Of a stretch of DNA of 36,083 nucleotides, positions 33,273 through 36,083 are shown piece by piece. The DNA is taken from positions 1-36,083 of the forward strand of contig JAJZGH010000012.1 of the NCBI GenBank assembly GCA_021798635.1, given 5' to 3'. Every line of letters starts with the position of its first letter. Positions within the stretch are counted from its first letter, which is position 1. The notes under the pieces are model-generated. The model was not told the origin of the DNA and did no database searches. It was given only the letters and a program-made list of their open reading frames with translations. The stretch comes from Planctomycetota bacterium (GTDB lineage Bacteria > Planctomycetota > Phycisphaerae > WQYP01). The translations under genes were made by a program, and so were the position numbers.

Positions 33273-34640
33273 TCAGTGCACGTTTCCCGGCATGGTTAAA
33301 TAGCCCTGGCCAAGCCGATGGTGACGCACCACCCTGACAAGAACCTGTCCCTGAGTGGGCAGGCGCGGCAGCAGAGCGCCAAGATCTGTGAGAGTTCTGA
33401 TGCGATACGGGCCTAGCTGCACCAGAACATCGCCCGGTTTCAATCCCGCCTGGGCCGCCATGGATCCGGCATTCACTTGCGTTATAAGCAGGCCGTTGTT
33501 TACGCCGAGATTAAATTTTTTCCCCAGTGTCGGCGTTACCTGTTCGATGATACAGCCCATGACTTGTTTAACAGCCCGAACGATTCGCTGCACCCGCATC
33601 TGGGCCGAGGTCGGCGGAGCCACACTCACTGGGTAAGTTCTCGTTTTACCATTGGAAAAACGCACCACCACCTTTTTTTGCCGCAACGTTACGTTCAACA
33701 AAGCCGCATACGCATCCAATACATTCGGTGTGGCAATTCCATCTACGGACACTACCGTCGGGCCGTGCGTGCCCGCAATCACCACGTGTTGATCAATGGT
33801 GGCCGGGGCATGAAATGTTCTCTGGCCGGCAAATGTGACAGGAATCAGCACGCCGTTGGTTATTTCCGGGTTCATCAGCGTGCTGATAAGTCCATATAAT
33901 CTGTTCACGCCGATGGCAAAGCCGATATTCTGTGCATTGCCCCGGATGGCGGTATTAATGCCAATGACCTGCCCATACGCATTCAACAGCGGGCCTCCGG
34001 AGTTACCGGGATTGATTGCGGCATCGGTTTGGATCAGGTTTTTCAGCGGTACCGGGTTGCCAGGCTCATGAATTTCGCGGCCCATGGCCGAGACAATTCC
34101 CGTACTGACACTTTGACTGAAACCAAATGGATTGCCCACCGCAATCGTAGGTTCGCCGATCATCAGTGTCGATGAATCCCCTAAAGTCAGCGTTGGAAAT
34201 GTGTGGCCGGAGGCCGCGTTGATTTTCAAAATTGCCAAATCCGCCTGCGGATCACTGCCGACCACATGGGCGGCATATTTTTTCCCGTTGGATAAAGTCA
34301 CAGAAATCTGTTTCGCCTGATCCACCACATGATTGTTGGTCACCACGTAGCCGTTCTTTTGAATAATAAATCCGCTCCCGAGAAAATCGGCGGGCGTGCG
34401 GACAATTTCTCCAAACCCGGGTGCTAAAAACATATTGGGGAAAACGCTGACCTCATGCGCAATAATTTTCTTGGCCGTAATAGACACAATGGCCGGTTCC
34501 GCGTGATGAATAATCTGCACGGTAATCGTATCGCGTAAATTCGCAGTATTCACATGCGGTTGCCACGTCGCAGCGAAACCAGCGCCCGCCGGTATCAGGC
34601 TGCTTATCAAAAGGACCGTCAGAATTTTGCCTATGCGCAT
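33273..34640 (-). CDS. HtrA/DegP-type periplasmic serine protease with PDZ domain
   Basis: This 455-aa exported protease has a signal peptide (MRIGKILTVLLISSLIPAGA, cut near GFA-ATW). The trypsin-like domain has a complete triad: His104 (NNHVVDQ), Asp134 (QADLAIL) and Ser214 (NPGNSGGPL). One clear PDZ domain lies at the C-terminus (GLLITQVNAGSMAAQAGLKPGDVLV). The region between (about 265-350) looks like a second, diverged PDZ with an insertion. HtrA proteins degrade or chaperone misfolded envelope proteins. The open frame runs to 34961, into the divergent FPP synthase gene. The ATG at 34640 has GGAG 8 bases upstream and starts the signal peptide. The 105 bases between it and the convergent prepilin-like gene hold only short direct repeats (TGCAGTA twice, CCAGATT twice). 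Confidence 0.93.
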   Translation of the reverse strand: MRIGKILTVLLISSLIPAGAGFAATWQPHVNTANLRDTITVQIIHHAEPAIVSITAKKIIAHEVSVFPNMFLAPGFGEIVRTPADFLGSGFIIQKNGYVVTNNHVVDQAKQISVTLSNGKKYAAHVVGSDPQADLAILKINAASGHTFPTLTLGDSSTLMIGEPTIAVGNPFGFSQSVSTGIVSAMGREIHEPGNPVPLKNLIQTDAAINPGNSGGPLLNAYGQVIGINTAIRGNAQNIGFAIGVNRLYGLISTLMNPEITNGVLIPVTFAGQRTFHAPATIDQHVVIAGTHGPTVVSVDGIATPNVLDAYAALLNVTLRQKKVVVRFSNGKTRTYPVSVAPPTSAQMRVQRIVRAVKQVMGCIIEQVTPTLGKKFNLGVNNGLLITQVNAGSMAAQAGLKPGDVLVQLGPYRIRTLTDLGALLPRLPTQGQVLVRVVRHHRLGQGYLTMPGNVH

Positions 34641-34791
34641 AAATGCATCTCCAGTACCATCGCAATATATGTCATACAGCATCAGCGTGTATGAATCCAG
34701 TACCCGACTTATTTTATTATCACCGGCCACGACAATATCTCCGCTTGCTGGGCGTCTGCCGGGTCTCTGTGCGAAATGATAAGCCCTGCGG

Positions 34792-34797
34792 TATAAT
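34792..34797 (+). promoter_or_regulatory. -10 box of the FPP synthase gene
   Basis: TATAAT (34792-34797) lies 27 bases before the ATG at 34825. The leader has AGGAGG directly upstream of the start. No good -35 is seen. Confidence 0.5.
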
Positions 34798-34824
34798 TCG
34801 TCCGCGGAATTTTTAGGAGGCACC

Positions 34825-35748
34825 ATGGCTGCATCGGCACCAGTTGCATCAAATTGTAATGTTATGGATATGGTTAAATCATTCGCTTTGCAAACGGATG
34901 ATTTTCTCCGCGGCTTTCTCGCGCAAGTGCCGGATGCGCCGCCGGTTCTGATGGAATCCATTGCCTACAGCCTGTTTGGTCCGGGAAAACGCATTCGTCC
35001 AGCATTGGCAATGTTATCCTGCCGGGCCGTAGGCGGCGATGAAGCAACAGCCTTACCGGCGGCCGGTGCCCTGGAACTCATTCACTGCTTTTCGCTGGTG
35101 CATGATGATCTGCCCGCAATGGACAACGATGATTTGCGCCGCGGCCGCCCGACCAACCATAAAGTTTATGGCGACGCGGTTGCGATCCTGGCGGGTGATG
35201 CGATGAACACACTGGCCTTTGAATTACTGGCAACCCACGTGCCCGATCCGGCCCTGGCGATGCGACTGGTAAAAGAATTGGGCCTTGCCACCGGGGCCGC
35301 GGGCATGATCGGCGGTCAGATCCTTGACACCTGCTACCCGGCGGAAAAATCCCAGGGAGCCAATGGTTCACTAGCTCATTTGCAACGCATTCACCGCATG
35401 AAAACCGGCGCGCTGATTAACGCCGCGTGCCGCATGGGGGCATTATCCGGCGGTGTTTCTGATGCGGATCTGCAGACCGTAGACACTTTAGGACGGGCCG
35501 TAGGTTTAGCATTTCAAATTGTAGATGACGTGCTTGATGCAACTTCCACCGCGGAAAACCTGGGAAAAAAGGCCGGCAAAGATGCGGCAATTGGCAAGCT
35601 GACCTATCCGTCACTTTTGGGCCTGGAAGAATCGCGCCAACATCTCGCCCGACAAGTCCAAATCGCCCAAGACATGGCCGCCCGCCTTGGCCCCGCCGCC
35701 CAGCCCCTGGCCCAACTGGTCATCGAATTAGCCCGGCGGGATCATTAG
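34825..35748 (+). CDS. ispA: Polyprenyl (farnesyl/geranylgeranyl) diphosphate synthase
   Basis: This 307-aa cytoplasmic prenyltransferase condenses isopentenyl diphosphate with allylic diphosphates, feeding quinone, carotenoid, hopanoid and undecaprenyl synthesis. The first aspartate motif is Asp94-Asp95 with Asp100 (HDDLPAMDNDDLRRG). The second is Asp234-Asp235-x-x-Asp238 (IVDDVLDAT). GPGKRIRP near residue 55 and KTGALI near residue 195 are further signatures. Length and motif spacing fit bacterial short-chain enzymes, and the product chain length is not certain. The ATG at 34825 is preceded by AGGAGG. The gene is divergent from the HtrA gene. No dxs or xseB partner is visible, because the next gene is on the opposite strand. 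Confidence 0.93.
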   Translation: MAASAPVASNCNVMDMVKSFALQTDDFLRGFLAQVPDAPPVLMESIAYSLFGPGKRIRPALAMLSCRAVGGDEATALPAAGALELIHCFSLVHDDLPAMDNDDLRRGRPTNHKVYGDAVAILAGDAMNTLAFELLATHVPDPALAMRLVKELGLATGAAGMIGGQILDTCYPAEKSQGANGSLAHLQRIHRMKTGALINAACRMGALSGGVSDADLQTVDTLGRAVGLAFQIVDDVLDATSTAENLGKKAGKDAAIGKLTYPSLLGLEESRQHLARQVQIAQDMAARLGPAAQPLAQLVIELARRDH

Positions 35749-35854
35749 CAGCATAGTGGACCAATACCGCTGGCCTTCCGCTACCGTTGGCCTATGACAT
35801 AGCGACGCCCTTTGACCTGGAAATTCGGGGAACCTCTGCTCCGGGCCTCAATGA

Positions 35855-36082
35855 TCAGAAGCAGTTATCTCCGCAAAGTGTATGAATTGACTCAACAACC
35901 CGGTGGACCTCCGTCCACGAGGGATCGTTACGCTGCCAGTGCTGTTTGCAACGTTCAACGGCCTTGGCGCGAAGCGGCATAAGTTTGGAGTAGTCGGCCT
36001 GAGCCTTTTGCTTCCCGAAAGCGCTTCCAAGTCCTTTCTGCCATTCGGATTTGACGGCCGCCAGGACGGCTTTGCAATCCTT
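35855..36082 (-). CDS. C-terminal part of an unknown protein, running off the window
   Basis: This is an open minus-strand frame of 75 codons from the window edge to a TGA at 35855-35857. It has a protein-like charged helical composition (KDCKAVLAAVKSEWQKGLGS, then QADYSKLMPLRAKAVERCKQ). The alternative minus frame at 35848-36030 is Arg/Pro/Ser-rich and less convincing. I recognise no family. The start and most of the gene lie outside the window. It is convergent with the FPP synthase gene across about 100 bases with no clear terminator. Confidence 0.5.
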   Translation of the reverse strand, partial: KDCKAVLAAVKSEWQKGLGSAFGKQKAQADYSKLMPLRAKAVERCKQHWQRNDPSWTEVHRVVESIHTLCGDNCF

Positions 36083-36083
36083 G

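Noticed and set aside
34641..34961. N-terminal extension of the HtrA frame
   Set aside because: It runs into the divergent FPP synthase gene. The signal peptide and GGAG site place the start at 34640.

Overview
The window looks like a chromosomal segment of a Gram-negative-type bacterium of the Planctomycetota/PVC group, possibly class Phycisphaerae. This is inferred from four things. There is a prepilin-like protein with an [10 protein letters not shown] start and a C-terminal H-X9-DG motif (32257-33168). There is a PVC-type small basic protein beginning MSLDRSLK (3750-4025). A PilM-to-secretin cluster has planctomycete-style unassigned middle genes. Outer-membrane functions are present (Kdo transferase, TolC, secretin). 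Coding density is high and there are no tRNA, rRNA, CRISPR, IS or phage genes.

Layout, left to right. Minus strand 28-4025: uvrA, a membrane-anchored PLD-family nuclease, and the small basic protein. Minus strand 4343-14232: a four-gene pilus/secretion operon read pilM-pilN fusion, 500-aa bitopic protein, 629-aa bitopic protein, giant secretin, closed by a strong intrinsic terminator at 4273-4307. The first three proteins carry the same hexapeptide repeat GGFGPP, which is the most unusual feature of the window. Plus strand 14645-18863: a lipoprotein, a small membrane protein, a glycerophosphodiesterase coupled to rho, a 7Fe ferredoxin and a stand-alone, cysteine-free bS18 gene. A PH-like membrane protein (minus) is divergent from metK (plus), followed by a Gfo/Idh/MocA-aldo/keto reductase fusion and a PabA/TrpG amidotransferase (plus, to 23721).

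Minus strand 23780-28930: a complete MacAB-TolC type efflux operon (ATPase, adaptor, permease, TolC). Minus strand 29085-31973 (perhaps to 32165): waaA, a membrane protein, a protein with a degenerate zinc-peptidase motif and a doubtful small membrane ORF. The right end holds the prepilin-like gene (plus), an HtrA-type protease (minus) divergent from a farnesyl diphosphate synthase (plus), and the C-terminal part of a minus-strand gene that runs off the window.

Several plus-strand genes have a TATAAT-like -10 box placed so close to the start codon that their mRNAs should be leaderless or nearly so (14645, 16043, 23116). Others (ferredoxin, FPP synthase) have ordinary leaders with good Shine-Dalgarno sites. 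Most start choices below were moved inward from the longest open frame on the basis of ribosome-binding sites, signal peptides or overlap with neighbours. All functions are read from motifs by eye; no database search was run.
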